A stretch of DNA of 64,000 nt from Limnoperna fortunei (Eukaryota > Mollusca > Bivalvia > Mytilida > Modiolidae), in assembly GCA_944474755.1 (NCBI GenBank), contig OX104114.1, forward strand, positions 24,141,220 through 24,205,219. Direction: 5' to 3'. A program made the position numbers and the translations under genes. The notes under the pieces were generated by a model, which was not told where the DNA came from, did no database searches, and saw only the letters and a list, made by a program, of their open reading frames with translations. Positions 33,579-45,639 of the stretch are shown here, piece after piece; position 1 is the first letter of the stretch; every line of letters starts with the position of its first letter.

Positions 33579-35627
33579 TTATTGTACACTGTCAAGAAAA
33601 GATCCGATGGACGACATCTGATACCTACGAAAGGAATTAGGTGTGCTGTTTATAAAGGAGAAAACATTTGATCTTATGCTGTCCAGGCTCAAGGGACTGA
33701 TTGGGATACTGGCATGTATGTTGGCATCTAATAACAAAGGACTATAACAGGAAGATTCATCATCAACATCAGTAAAGTTACAGACAAGCAATTGGTCACT
33801 TTGTTTATCATTATTCCATTGCGACAATGGAGTTAGTTGAACTAAATCGGTGGGCGATAATGGAATAGATGGTATTAACGTAAAATCATGAGCCTCATGT
33901 GTTTCTCCAATATTCGGCAAATTTCCTGATACTGCATGTAACTCTGAGTTTGGTTCAAGTACTCTTCCTGTTGGATTGTTTTCAACAACCTTTGCAATTG
34001 ATAGCATTCTGTACGTCCTAACACTCGTTATACCCATAATGTTTCTTGATAAACCAAAGTATATTGGATTAAGGACAACAAGCATTACTTTTGCAATCCA
34101 AAACCAGTCTGTTATTGCTTTTTTCAACAACTCCATCTGTGTCAGATTTAAAACAACAAACTCCAAAGAATAAAGAACGAAATTTGGGCCAATACATAAT
34201 AGCAGTTGAATAATCAGTATGCAAAGAAAACGTCTCTTCATTTCTACACCCTTGACAAAGTGGTGGTAATAACCAGTAACGAAAACTTGAACTGTGCTTT
34301 TTCGATTGTAGACAAAATGGACAAGTCTCCAAACCATTACAATATTTAGACTTAGAATTGTGATCCAGGGAATTTCTTTCAAAAGTTTGTGTAATATCTC
34401 AACAGCAATTCGAGCTAGGTTACTGTATGGATGTTCAATCATCGAAATTATTCCGTTTACTAAAGATATAACTGTAACAAGTGACATCGAAATGACGAGA
34501 AATATCTTTGATTGATGCATGCGACGTACGTGATCCTAAGGAATATTTATATTTTTTATCATTAGAAAACAGAATACATTCAGCGTAAGCAAACTGCAGA
34601 TGTATACACTATCGAGCAGAAAATCTATCGATTCTGCAAAAACAATAACTAAATAAAATTAAATAAAAATTCTAGGCGAATGTATAAGTATTCTGTTGCT
34701 TCACTATTATGTGGAGAAACGTGTTGTTTAGAAAGTTATTAAGCTGTTGTTTCCTGTCCATAAATGTTTTTCCTACAATTTTTGTGAGGTTTGCATAGAA
34801 AATTGCTGCAATACTTAGTGTAGTCATTAGCATCAACCATTGAAATAAAAATGGTATTTCATTGTGTACTTAAGGTTGTGATGTGTCTGTTTGCACAAAG
34901 TCTAGGAAAATTAGTACGTCATGAATAAGAATGATTCCATTACCTAACAAACTATTGTAAGTGGTGCCTGTATCTGTTCTATTTTATGCATTATTATAGG
35001 TTCTGCATAAAAGATTCTTACAAAAGCACGACCACCATGTACCTTTTTTATGAGGTAGAAATTTAACATTGTATTATAATTATTTAATTAAAAGATACTC
35101 TTTCATATTCATGCATATTTATAACCAAAATAATGTGGGAAAAGTAGCAAGAGAGGAACCAAACAATTGAACTTTACTTGATGTGATACTTGACAGGTTG
35201 TAAGACTTTATATATAAAGGTTATATTAAGTAATAAAATGGAAAATATCCCAAAGCAACTTTGTCATAATACATTCAACTATAACTGTTGATAAATTGAT
35301 ATAAATTCGTATACAGTTGTTTGGAATTACGTAAGGCTATGATGAAGTCGTGGTTCATTTTCCTGGCCGCCAATTGTACTGATGATCTTATCACAGTTCT
35401 GTACCTGTTAAGGACTTGGTAATACAGGCCGCAACAATTGAAAGTTCTATTGGGGCCCCGTTCTGTCGCTTTCTTACAGATGGCCATACGAAGACAATAT
35501 TCATGACAAAACCCCAAATTGAGAAAAATATTTGTATCCATAAATTTATGGGCTGCTCGTTGCTATAGAGGAAACATTGTGAAATTTTTGATGAAGTTCT
35601 GATTTTCCCTAATCTTTTATAATACAT
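33579..35627 (-). pseudogene. Receptor gene 2: broken paralogue of the 22.8-kb receptor
   Basis: It has the same two-exon plan. Exon 1 is 35627-35331, intron 35330-34634 (GTAATT to TTTTTGCAG), exon 2 is 34633-33579, and the splice phase is identical (ALQ-S junction). Exon 1 shows TM1 (LWIQIFFSIWGFVMNIVFVW) and TM2 (SIVAACITKSLTGTEL), then loses one base near 35390; the correct residues resume in another frame (IRSSVQLAARKMN). Exon 2 gives TM3 (DSVYICSLLTLNVFCFLMI), then an in-frame TAG at 34538-34536 in the TM3-TM4 loop. The rest is open for 313 codons from a later ATG, with NPIYFGLSRNIM in TM7 and a Ser/Pro tail ending near SDQLLVCNFTDVDD, like the VFNFLDINDIN end of gene 1. Two independent lesions make it a pseudogene, unless the assembly is wrong there. 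The tail lacks the triple repeat. Confidence 0.8.
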
Positions 35628-36034
35628 TAAGGTGTTTAATAACGTCAATAACACGTCATTTAAACTGCTTACAGCATTTGAATGTCATTTCAACCACAAG
35701 CAGCAATGATAAAAAAAACGGTACATCAAGTACATCATCTGCTTTTCTGTTATAAAAATTGTATTTTAGTGCAAATACGTAGCAGAGGAGATAATTGCTG
35801 CGACTTCAAAATTCATGCAGTAAAATGCTCTGTATATCAATCTTAATACTATATAATTCGTTATTTGAAAGCAAATATTAACTGCACTGTTGCTTTAGTG
35901 AAAGATTTTCCATGTTTAACGGAAACAATTAGTTATTTTACCTAAATTCCTATGCTTAATCTTAATCGATAATGTACACATCATTGGTAACCGATAACTT
36001 GGCTGTTAATAGCTGTGTAATATATTAGATGGAG

Positions 36035-36215
36035 GTAATAAAACGAATAGCGAAAAACAAGGAAACTGTCAAAAATACAGTCCACGAAGCAGTCAACCTT
36101 GAAAAACAACGACCAAAAATAGAGTAACTACAGCAATGGTCCCTGATTTGGTATTGGCATTTGAATGCAAATAGTGGGTTAAACCAGGTTTAATGGCATG
36201 CCCAAACACAAACTC
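36035..36215. repeat. Dispersed repeat R2
   Basis: Matches 24495-24695 (caacgaccaaaaatag, gcaatggtccctgattt, ggcatttgaatgcaaatagt gggtt, ggtttaatggc). Non-coding. Confidence 0.65.
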
Positions 36216-36219
36216 GCAT

Positions 36220-36880
36220 AGGCATAACAAATATCGACAATTCGAGAGATTAGCGTGTATTTTTTTTTAAATAAAATGATTTTTGATTTCTGAATAATTA
36301 TCCTTAAAGACGCACATTGGCATCTAAGATTTGTCAAGTTTGTTTAGTGGAGTGTATAATTTACACAAAAAAGTACTAATAGAAAACATGTTTTAATGTA
36401 CATTAAAATAAAACATTTAAGTAATATAAGTTCTTTTGTTAAAAAGTGCTGCATTTCCCGCGGCATTGAATAAAAAAAAACCTTTGGATAAAAGCCCCAT
36501 TACATTTTACACACAATGTTTCTGGTAATTAAATAAGGCAACAAATAACACACATATTATTATAAAATTGTATCTTAAAAATAAACATCTCTATTGCTTA
36601 GATTGGTTCAATCTATTAGAATTTTTATTCAATTTTGTGTATTTTTGTCTGCTTCCGGATTTGTAGATGTCCCATGCTTTTGGCTCTAGCCGCTCATTGG
36701 TTACGTTCGGTTTTTCTTCAATAACCTAATTACTACTCGTGCATATTGATTTTTCTAACTGATGTATGCGTTAATGTGCACAATACTGTTTGCATGAACG
36801 ATTTTAGATTGTTCAATACAAACTGACAAGAAATAAATCAACATTTACTACCTCCTCCACGAATACGACTGTATACGTGT
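36220..36880. other. AT-rich spacer, nothing recognised
   Basis: No domain-bearing frame. An attgg word at about 36698 is an isolated CCAAT complement. Confidence 0.4.
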
Positions 36881-36886
36881 ATTATT

Positions 36887-37240
36887 ATACCCCGGCAAAC
36901 TTTTTAGGGGGGTATATAGGAATCACACTGTCTTTCCACATCCCTTGTAAGCGCTTCTCCTAAACCGCTTGACAGATTTTGATGAAACTTTACATGAAGG
37001 AAGTACATCATATGCAGATGTGCAGGCGGAATTTTGGTTGCTGTCGAATATTATTCAGGGGAGACTTTTTAAATATAGTATTCAATGCGAGACCTCCTGC
37101 AAGACCTCGTAAGCGCAACTCCTCCTAAACCGTTTGACATATTTTGATGAAACTTTACATGAAGGAAGAACATCATATGTAGATGTGCATGAAGACTTTT
37201 CGTCGCTGTCGGATATTATTCAGGGAAGATAACTGGACTT
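36887..37240. repeat. Degenerate tandem dimer of ~160-bp unit
   Basis: cctcgtaagcgc-like, cctaaaccg.ttgaca and attttgatgaaactttacat gaaggaag occur twice (36950-37020 and 37100-37175). Each is followed by a cgctgtcg.atattattcagg block (about 37040 and 37205). It begins with ataccccggcaaactttttag. Non-coding. I know similar text as an abundant interspersed repeat in bivalves. Confidence 0.7.
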
Positions 37241-37244
37241 TAAG

Positions 37245-39275
37245 CGAAGTGGGGGTAGTTAACATCATTTATACTTGACTGTCTCTTTATTTATACCAAT
37301 TTGTTAATTGAAATTATTTTATAGCTGGCTCAGCTGTATGCCAATACACCCTTTTTAACGTGCACAAAATCATACAGTACTGTCAATTGTTTAATAGCGT
37401 TTTAAATGTAACTATTATTAAGAAGAATAAAGTCACATTAAAAGACAATAAAAGTGACGTCTTTTCTTGGACGTTCTACAATCGCCACGACGATATGGTC
37501 AATTTGTATGGAGTCTAGCTCACAAGAAGTCAGGTATTGCATATATTTTCTTTGCGTTTGCACGTGGAACATGAATTGTATACTCATTCGGAGCAGCTGA
37601 TTTTGCATTTTGTTGGCCTTGTTTCTCCATGTTAGTTACCAAAAGCCGATTTTTAAGAATTAGAATTATTTGCTGAAGACGTGTGTTTGTGCATGTTTTT
37701 AAATAATGCCTTGAATTTTCATCGCTCCGTAAATATAATATTATGTTTCCTAAAACATTTTTGAACTGTCAAAGAATTTTTTACATTTTAGTGAGAGAAA
37801 ATGAAAGGGTCTATTAGTTCCTTTTTGTCAAAACGGCATCTGAGTAACGTAATATATGTAAAGTATTTACCGATTTCAAAAATGTTCTGAAAATAATTAA
37901 GATGTTTTTAGTTTTAGAACATAATACTTCCCTGTTACTGTCTCATGGAGTACAATGAAAATACTGCTGGAAAATTTTACAAAATACAAAATAATATACA
38001 AATTTACTATTAAAGGAAAATATACCTAAACTTAAAAAAGAAAATGAGGCTAAAATAGACTGCATTAACTAATGTATTTTTTCTTCCCATAAAGATGATT
38101 TGAAAGGATTAAGGCAACACACTAAATATTAAATACAATTTCCAGAATGTGAAAGTAAAAATGTCTTGTGATCAAAAACTTAAAATCCAAGAAAGGAAGC
38201 AGAACAGAACAAGGAAAATCATAGCATGAAAGCTTAATAACTAAAACAATAAGTTAGAATAAAACCAAATAAAAATAAATTTATCAGTGATAATAAACTG
38301 CAATTTAGCATCATGAAAGTTACATATCAATTCGGATACTCACATGTAAGAACTGACAAGGCAACATGATGAAGACCATTAAATAGTATTTACTATATAT
38401 GTACATACTTTTTATGTAGTGTTAAAGAGTAATAGCATAAAACCTGTAAGATCATTTAGCTTTATATCAGTTGAAACCAATTAGCGGTATAACTAAACCG
38501 AGAAATATTAATAAAATAATTGCTCGTTCATCTCAAAGAATGCAGACTCGTCAAAGTAGAATAAGGCTGCGTTTGTTTGGGAAAATGGCAGATATCAAAG
38601 TACGCATTCAAAACAAATATTTAGGAACACAATCTAATCAGAAAGTTTTTCGTATATCTGGTTATGTGTCTTAAAAAATATGAACTAATCGGGGAGCATT
38701 AATACATTACACTATTTGCATTTTTTGCTAATGTGTATTGAAAGTTATTCTTAAATTTTGTTCCAAGTAAAGGTGGGATCGTCAGGGGATGATAAAATCA
38801 TGAGGCAGTATGTGGTCAACAATTGTCGTTTAGTTAAGTTAAATGGCTTCTTGTGTCATTTACTTTGGTAATTCGAAACGCGATAATAAAAGTCGTTAGA
38901 TCGATTTAAAAAAAATACCAACAAATTAACATATGATTTTACTCTGTCATTTCTATATAAACTAGTATAGAATTGTGCTAAAGTAAAAAGAGAATTTGTG
39001 TTGGAATAATACATTACTCGACTCTTTTTTTGCAAATTCTCTTTGAAGGGGTGTGTTTGCAATTTTTAAACAATTTTCCCGAAATTCAACCACTCAATAT
39101 ATTTATTACCTCATATAATACAAAAATGAATTAAAATACAACACATATAAACATACATGAAATAGACTTTTAAACAGTTAAATAGTACATGCTAGTGGAG
39201 TTAAAGTGCTCGGTTTGTGGTTCACAAGTTAACATTTAAACAAAAGCCAATGATGAACCTCACAGAACCTTTCAA
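37245..39275. other. AT-rich spacer, nothing recognised
   Basis: The frames at 38471-38674 and 38856-39062 have no domain or splice support. No matching repeats. Confidence 0.4.
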
Positions 39276-39284
39276 AACCAGAGT

Positions 39285-39960
39285 CGCAATTCTTATTTAA
39301 GTTTATCTTGGTCGTATCCGACTGTCGTATGGAAGCTTCTATAATGTTTTCAACGTATTCCTCGATGGTAACTTGTCTCATGGAAGTACTGGTTAGAATA
39401 TTCACAAAGATTGTATAAGAGAAAAAGTTTGTGAATATCTGGTATGAAATCCCATTGGTTAAAACATGGGTGTTGTAAACAAACGACGTTTAAAGCCTAT
39501 TCGGGAAGATCTTTTTAACAACCTTTTCAAGACAAAGTAGAAGGTTTGTAAAAAAACATAAGATTGCGATTACCAATCTAGGTTATAAGTTTATGAAAAC
39601 CAACAAGCTTCCGGACATATCCTAGTTGGTACATGGACCCAAATTCTGAACATACCTTGCTGCTTAGTGTTCGAATTTATTAATGTTCGAAATATCCATT
39701 TTACGCAGATTTGTCCATGTTTCGCATCCGTATATATAGTACTGACCAAAGAATAACCTTCTTGTAGAGGTTGTTGGTTATTAAAGGATTAAGCTTCGGT
39801 GTCTGTTAATCAAGGTTTCGCATTGAGTCTAGGAATTTCCTTTCTTTCTTTACAGCATTTGAAATTTGGCGCCACTTTTGAGATTGTCAGTAATTTTTAA
39901 TACTCAAGTGATTCGGACTGTCCGAGACGGTATTTACGGCGGCCACCAGGCATAGTTAAT
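39285..39960 (-). pseudogene. Decayed antisense LINE C-terminus
   Basis: The minus strand reads NPLITNNLYKKVILWSVLY, then YGCETWTNLRK and an INKFEH..ARYVQNLGP run near 39780-39620, then text near 39450-39300 (GISYQIFTNFFSYTIFVNIL, DSGFERFCEVHHW). These match the region after the RT thumb in many animal LINEs, where a YGxETW box is conserved. The RT core itself is absent. Several stops. Confidence 0.6.
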
Positions 39961-40084
39961 TTTAAGTGTGTTTTATAGTCTGCTCAATCTAATTAAAATT
40001 AAATCTTTCACTTGCTCCCCCTTTTTGCTATGGTCGCTGCGTGTAGATCTAACAACATCCCATTACAGGTCACGTCAGGGTTCA

Positions 40085-40112
40085 TATGCATAGATTTTCC
40101 GTTAGCCAATCA
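40085..40112 (+). promoter_or_regulatory. Isolated CCAAT-box-like site
   Basis: gttagccaatcagaatcg near 40099-40113 fits the NF-Y consensus well, and gtcacgtcagg lies about 30 bp upstream. No gene downstream is convincing, so it may be chance or the promoter of an unseen exon. Confidence 0.2.
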
Positions 40113-40313
40113 GAATCGAGGCTACGAAATCTTAGGGTATACATTCGAAACATCGGCTTTTTCCATTCGACGCCAAAGTGTACCAAATGTATTACAATAC
40201 GTCAACAAGATTGTTACCGAGATGTAAACAAACCAAATTGAAGCAAATTTTCTTACAAATATGGAATCCGCTGAATAAACAACGTCACGAAAGTTATACA
40301 TACGATCCTAAAA

Positions 40314-40511
40314 TCACAATGTGTTTTTTATTTGTGGAGTTTCATTCGTGCAAATCGAAGCTACAACAGCCGTACCAGGGGCAGGACCAGGTGGAAGTGA
40401 AATCGAACGTAACTCGGAAGCATTTTTACACACTGGAATCGTGCTGAAAGGCTTTGTATTATTAAAACTGAAGGTAGATGTCCCCCAGTTACAGAACTGA
40501 CAGCCTCCCAT
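40314..40511 (-). CDS. Candidate internal exon, orphan, unknown protein
   Basis: The minus strand gives a compositionally protein-like run (QFCNWGTSTFSFNNTKPFST, PVCKNASELRSISLPPGPAP, VASICTNETPQIK) after a possible acceptor gctgtcag. There is no partner exon, no recognised domain and no clear donor. GC is higher than in its surroundings. It may be a relic of a gene or transposon. Confidence 0.2.
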   Translation of the reverse strand: MGGCQFCNWGTSTFSFNNTKPFSTIPVCKNASELRSISLPPGPAPGTAVVASICTNETPQIKNTL

Positions 40512-40519
40512 TTAAATTT

Positions 40520-42045
40520 AAACTGTCACCAACGAAGATATTGGCCTTTGGATCGTGCGGTTTATATCAGCCTTGATTATAGTTTATACATTGTACTTGG
40601 ATAAATACGTATTATTTAAAACAGGAACAGCAAATATCACGCACAGACATGAAGATTTCTTTAAAAATTATGAAGGACATGGAAGTGAAAAGGATTTAGT
40701 GACAAAAAACCAAGTTGGTCATTAAAATTTTATGATTGCTTGAGCCAAATCTGTTTGACAGTGCCTTTATATGACTTGTTACTTTATATAATGTTACACC
40801 ATAATAAACCAAAAGACCCATTCATTGCCTTAAAGATCACTCTAGACATTATTCATTTTTTAATTATTTATTTAAAATTATGACAGAATAAACATAACAC
40901 CTTACCTTAACTTGTTCATATTTGAAATTGCTTCAGTTACACACTTCCTTTAGTAAAAATTTCGGCATATCCTTTTTAATATCCCATTTGACAAAATTAG
41001 TGTTCCAGATGTGATTTGATTTCAAATTAATGGAAGAGTATGTTGTCCAATTAGAATGTTTGTTTTTGCTACTTTCATCAAATTCATGACCTTCAGTTTT
41101 TATTAGGAGGAACATGAGTACCTAGAGAAAACCCCAAACCTTCTGCTGCCTTGTGAATTAAGCTTGTCGTCAACCACGTAATCAATAGAAGATGTACGTT
41201 CAAGAGTCAACCCCTATTTTACTTTGCTAAATAGTAAAAAGGAGGAAACATTTAATTTTAATTTAATTGAGTCAAGTTTTCATATTCTTGTTACAAATTT
41301 ACACAAAATGAATTATAGGGCCAAAAAAGATCAATCCAGAATGACTAAATGACTACTTGTACCTTAAGCAGCAACAGGTGGAAGGATTCTTAGTTCTCCT
41401 TTAAGGTAAACTAAAGTTGTAATATTCATGTACAACACGTTTACAACATGTACATTACTAAAATGGTGAAATATGCCAAAATGAATGTTAAATATATGCC
41501 TATACTAGTTTAGTTTCCACAATGGAGGTCAGATGCCCCAGTCTCTGGCTTTAGTGCATCCAGTATTAGTCTACTTTTATTTATGTATTTATATATCATG
41601 AGTAACATTTATTTTGTTCCCGTTGGAGACATACAGATTTTTGGCTCGTTTTTTCGTCCACCCAACCCCAGGTTTACCTTAAGCATTGTTTTGGAAGATG
41701 ACATCACATCTTTATGATACTTGGCACACAGTTACAACATAATGATATCTCTTCACTGGCAATTTTTTTTAGTGTTGTGCCAATTATTTCTAGCTTGTTT
41801 GAACTTAGAGAAGAAAAAAGGGTGTGTTTACCAATATGTGTTAAGCCAGACTAAAATGTCATCGAGACACATTTTCTCATTTTCAAATTGTATTCAGGTG
41901 TATGTAATTAGAGCCCGACTTGACAGAAGTAATAATTTCAATTGGTAAAGTAGTATACACAAGTGCAATTCTACCTATTGGTCTGGAGTATCTTTGTTGT
42001 GTGCATTTCTTATTTTTAGGGGTCTTGGTCTTCTCTTGATTACAG
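40520..42045. other. AT-rich spacer, nothing recognised
   Basis: No domain-bearing frame. Frames at 40933-41115 and 41721-41948 look accidental. Confidence 0.4.
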
Positions 42046-42049
42046 AGCG

Positions 42050-42655
42050 CTTTGTGGATGAGTGATTAACATAGTCATTTTACTATTTATCAAGTGCCTG
42101 TCAACACCGAGGTTCTGGGTTTGAGTTTCACTGCGGGAGGTGTGCTCAACTCCAATCTTAACTGACAAGGATTTATAGTTTTCCTGCCTTTATACTTATT
42201 ATTGTCATGGTTACTTAGGAACTGACCTAATCCAATAACTTTAATGTAGTACTCATCATAAGATTCCACTGCACCAAATTTGATTTACCTAGGGCTCAAT
42301 CTTACACAGTTATTAAACAAATATAGTGTTTATGTAGTCGCCAGATTCCCATGTTTCGACTCCAGTCCCCACAGGCAATACAATAAAAACTGGAAATTAA
42401 TATAATTGAAAATTTGTTGAAACTGACGTTAAATCCCAGTTGGTTACATGACTGTTAACACTGGGGTTGTGGGTTCGAGTCTCATTATGGGTGCGCTCAA
42501 ACCCAATCTCAATTTACAAGGATAACCAGTCTTCCTACAGAAGGTCAGGGTTTTCATCATGGTACTTCAGATTGCTCCACCAATAAAACTTGATGTGACT
42601 ATATAACTGAAAAATTGCTGCAAGTGGCATTAAACGCCCTTCAAATAAACAAACT
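42050..42655 (+). repeat. Cluster of three SINE family 1 fragments in one orientation
   Basis: 42055-42195 is head plus early body (gtcaacaccgaggttctggg, gtgctcaactccaatcttaa). 42335-42440 is a body-to-tail piece (cgactccagtcccc, aataaaaactgg, gacgttaaatccc). 42445-42655 is head to tail (gggttcgagtctcattatgg, caatctcaatttacaaggat, gtggcattaaacgcccttcaaataaacaaac). The same-strand spacing suggests serial insertion or local duplication followed by decay. Confidence 0.75.
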
Positions 42656-42734
42656 TATTTCTACAAGTAAATTTGGTATGGTAGCTGATAATCATAAGGT
42701 ACATACAATTACATGTATTTGATGAAAAAGTTTT

Positions 42735-42880
42735 GGGATGGGACACAAGGAAAAATAGGGGTAACGGATTTTAGATTGCCACTGGCAAATGGAAGGATGG
42801 ATAGGGTCGAGCAATTTAGCCTCCCGTAGCGGGATCGAAATCCCTACTCATAGCGAATACTACAGCAGCACCAGATAGCA
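42735..42880 (-). repeat. SINE family 2 fragment, antisense
   Basis: Complement of 59035-59165: ggacacaaggaaaaataggg, gccactggcaaatgg, cctcccgtagcgggatcgaa and tactcatagcgaatac are all shared. Truncated at both ends. Confidence 0.8.
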
Positions 42881-43199
42881 CCAACTGAAAACAATTTTAT
42901 GGGATGAAGCTCCCCTCCCGACCCTCTCTACCGCTTTGGACCTAATTAGGGTCGGCATGTATGTATGTTTATCATATCTAATTCCCCTCACCCTTTTTTC
43001 TTGTTAGAAAATTCGTGCCTTATTGTGAACATAGTTCATATTTTCGTTTATAATTTACATACTGACCTTTCAATGCAGCCCTTAAGTTTTGAACATCTGT
43101 TTACTTGATTCTCCATAAGCAATATCAAAAGCAGGACAACATCTCTTAATTAAATTAAATAGCGCTATGACGATTTGTTCATCTTTCTCTTCATAGGAA

Positions 43200-43372
43200 T
43201 GTAAATGATACAAATTGAAGTGGAAAGAATTTCCCAAACGCTTTAGGAAGAACGGCAATGCAATCCTTTTCTTCCTCTAAACAATCCAACATCATTCTTT
43301 GAGTTCTCGAGTACTAAAATAGTTGAAAAACTTTTCAGACCGCAAAAATGCATCGGACACCGCTATTTTGAC
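43200..43372 (-). pseudogene. RecQ-like helicase fragment (Q-motif/Walker A region)
   Basis: The minus strand gives VSDAFLRSEKFFNYFSTREL up to about 43306. After a frameshift it reads MMLDCLEEEKDCIAVLPKAF with GKFFPLQF following (Walker A region 43253-43227). RecQ-type helicases and their many animal relatives read close to LPTGFGKS-xPFQ here. In this copy Thr-Gly is replaced by Lys-Ala and the Ser after Lys by Phe, so ATP binding would be lost. No motif II or later helicase motifs follow. A further protein-like run lies at 43190-43090 (EEKDEQIVIALFNLIKRCCP) and could be the continuation of the relic. Degraded gene fragment. Confidence 0.5.
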
Positions 43373-43399
43373 AGGAAAGCCTAGTGTGATATGCAAACC

Positions 43400-43460
43400 A
43401 GTATTTGATTGGTCGAATCACTCAACTCGAACTGAAATTTGATTGGACGATCGCTGGTCT
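43400..43460 (-). promoter_or_regulatory. Paired CCAAT boxes upstream of the helicase fragment
   Basis: tttgattggtcgaa and tttgattggacgat (about 43405 and 43440) are two ATTGG (CCAAT complement) sites 34 bp apart, immediately upstream of the minus-strand fragment. They may be the relic promoter of that gene. Confidence 0.3.
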
Positions 43461-43813
43461 GTTTTGGAATTACTTGAATGAAGGTCGGTTACTGACGAAT
43501 GCCTCCAACTGAGCTAAAGAAAACCGCCTAAGTGGCTTTTAAGTTCACGCTACAACGTTTTGTAAACTGTAAAGTAGTAATAACAACAAATCGCTAAGTT
43601 TTCCGTTGCATCTACGTAAAAGGAGTAAGTATGTATGAAACTAATATCCTAGCCCCATGTAGTCTATAAATATAAGAATTTGTTTCAAGAATAAAAAAAA
43701 TGTTCCTATAAGGCAATTTTTTAATTGTACCTTTGTGGCTACAGGCTTTTAATGCATGTTGCGGTTTTGTCACAAATATACGAAATTTGTAAGCTGCGAC
43801 CGTCGGTTCGCAA

Positions 43814-44592
43814 AGGCTGAAGGTTGGACTCGTTATAGAGACGTACAATCCGTCATTCGTTCAGAAAAAATATCTATTGTTCAGAAAAACACAGGAACTT
43901 GTGCAATAGTCAACTTACTGCTCTAGCACGAACACTCATGCATATGTTCAATAAAGATGCTAATATTGTGACAAACTATTAAATCATTACACCTTATATG
44001 TAACACTAGAAAATCTGAACTATATAACTCTTGAGTGTATATAAAAAATATGTTACTGAACAAACTCAGGAAATATTTCTGAGTTAAAACAAATCATTTA
44101 TTGTAGAGTAATATTTGATTATTTTGCACAAATAAAAAAAACCTTATTTTTAAATTGTGTTAAACTTATTTCCTTACACTTATTTATATAAATTATATGC
44201 TATTAATATTTAATTTATAAAGAATGAATATATTTTTAAATATCTTGGCAACTTCTACAGGACAAAATTCCTGATAATGTTTCAAAGATCTGCATGTTGC
44301 CAACTTGTCACCAAATATACATTTATCTGACTTGAATCTTTGAGAAATAATTCCAAATAATTATAAAATCTGTATCTTTTAATAATTAACTATCTTTAAA
44401 AAAAATGTTTGATTTAAAAAAAATTAATAAACGTCTATAAAATATTTGTAATATTATTTACCTTGGTGAAAATAGTCAAAGACTACGTTGGAGAATAACT
44501 TTCTCATAAATTTTGTTTTCCTGAACTTGTATTTTTTCTGAACAATAGATATTTATTTTGTACGTCTCTATACCGAGTCCAGCCTTCAGCCT
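43814..44592. mobile_element. 777-bp inverted-repeat element (MITE-like)
   Basis: The two ends are inverted copies over roughly 75-90 bp. The left end from 43815 (ggctgaaggttggactcg, tatagagacgtacaa, atatctattgttcagaaaaa) faces the right end finishing at 44591 with the same words inverted. The interior is very AT-rich and non-coding. No certain target-site duplication. Probably a non-autonomous DNA transposon. Confidence 0.7.
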
Positions 44593-44599
44593 AAAAATT

Positions 44600-45630
44600 T
44601 TGTATTTATACCGTTTTTATACCACGCGTTGAACTCTGACCTAAAGTATTTAAACAAGTGTGAGTAATTAATTAGGAATTTGACGTGTGCAGCATTCGTG
44701 TACTTTTAATTCAAGTGACACACACAACTACACAAATTTATGATGGCTGTCTTTGCTAAGCAACGCGTTTTGAACGTTATATTTCTGGAAGAATTAAAGA
44801 CCAAACACATATTGACAAGCATCGCCAGTTTACCGATTAGTTGCTATACATTACTGCCACAATATTCAACGGTTTTTGACTCTGTGGAGTGAATATTTAA
44901 TTGAAAAGTTACGCCAAACGGCATGTGAAACTATGCGGTGACCATCAAAAATGGTACATTCGCTAATCGGAAATATGTGTGACGCTTTTGTGTAACGACA
45001 TAACTGGGTCAAGGCAATACACAAGTGCTTGCTCGTTTAAATATTGTCAAGAGTAAAAATATTGCTCATTTTAATTGATGATCATTAATTCTTGGTCAGA
45101 TAACCAAACTTTTTATCTAAACTTCGCGACTTATTATTAGTATTCTTAATTCGTTCTTCGAGTTTGTTCGTTAAGATTTATATTTATTTCGATACATATT
45201 TAGTAGAAATTCTTATTCTTATGTGTAATGATTGCGAATAGGAATGATTTACATATGGCGGACTTTTGTGCCAAAAAAAAAAGTTATTTATTTAGTGATT
45301 CGTCGTATATTTAAAGGTCATTACTGTGAATTGCATAAATTTATGTAAATTGTCTATATATTATTTTGTACCACTTAAATCGCTTACAATACGATTATAT
45401 AATCATAAATGAGTCAAGATATAAAAAATAATAAATATGTAACCTTGTTATTTGAATATAGAATGAAACGCCTTTTTATGGGATTTATCGTTCTATCAAC
45501 AATCAAACACTAATGCAAATTTGATTAACCTTGATGTTTAAAGGGTATAACTTCCATAACAAGCCGTCCAACACATAAGCACCGTAAACAGTTTGAAAGA
45601 GCCTAATAATGTTGTGTATCAATGTTTTTC
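44600..45630. other. AT-rich spacer, nothing recognised
   Basis: No coding frame with a domain and no shared repeat. Confidence 0.4.
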
Positions 45631-45639
45631 TCTAGATCT

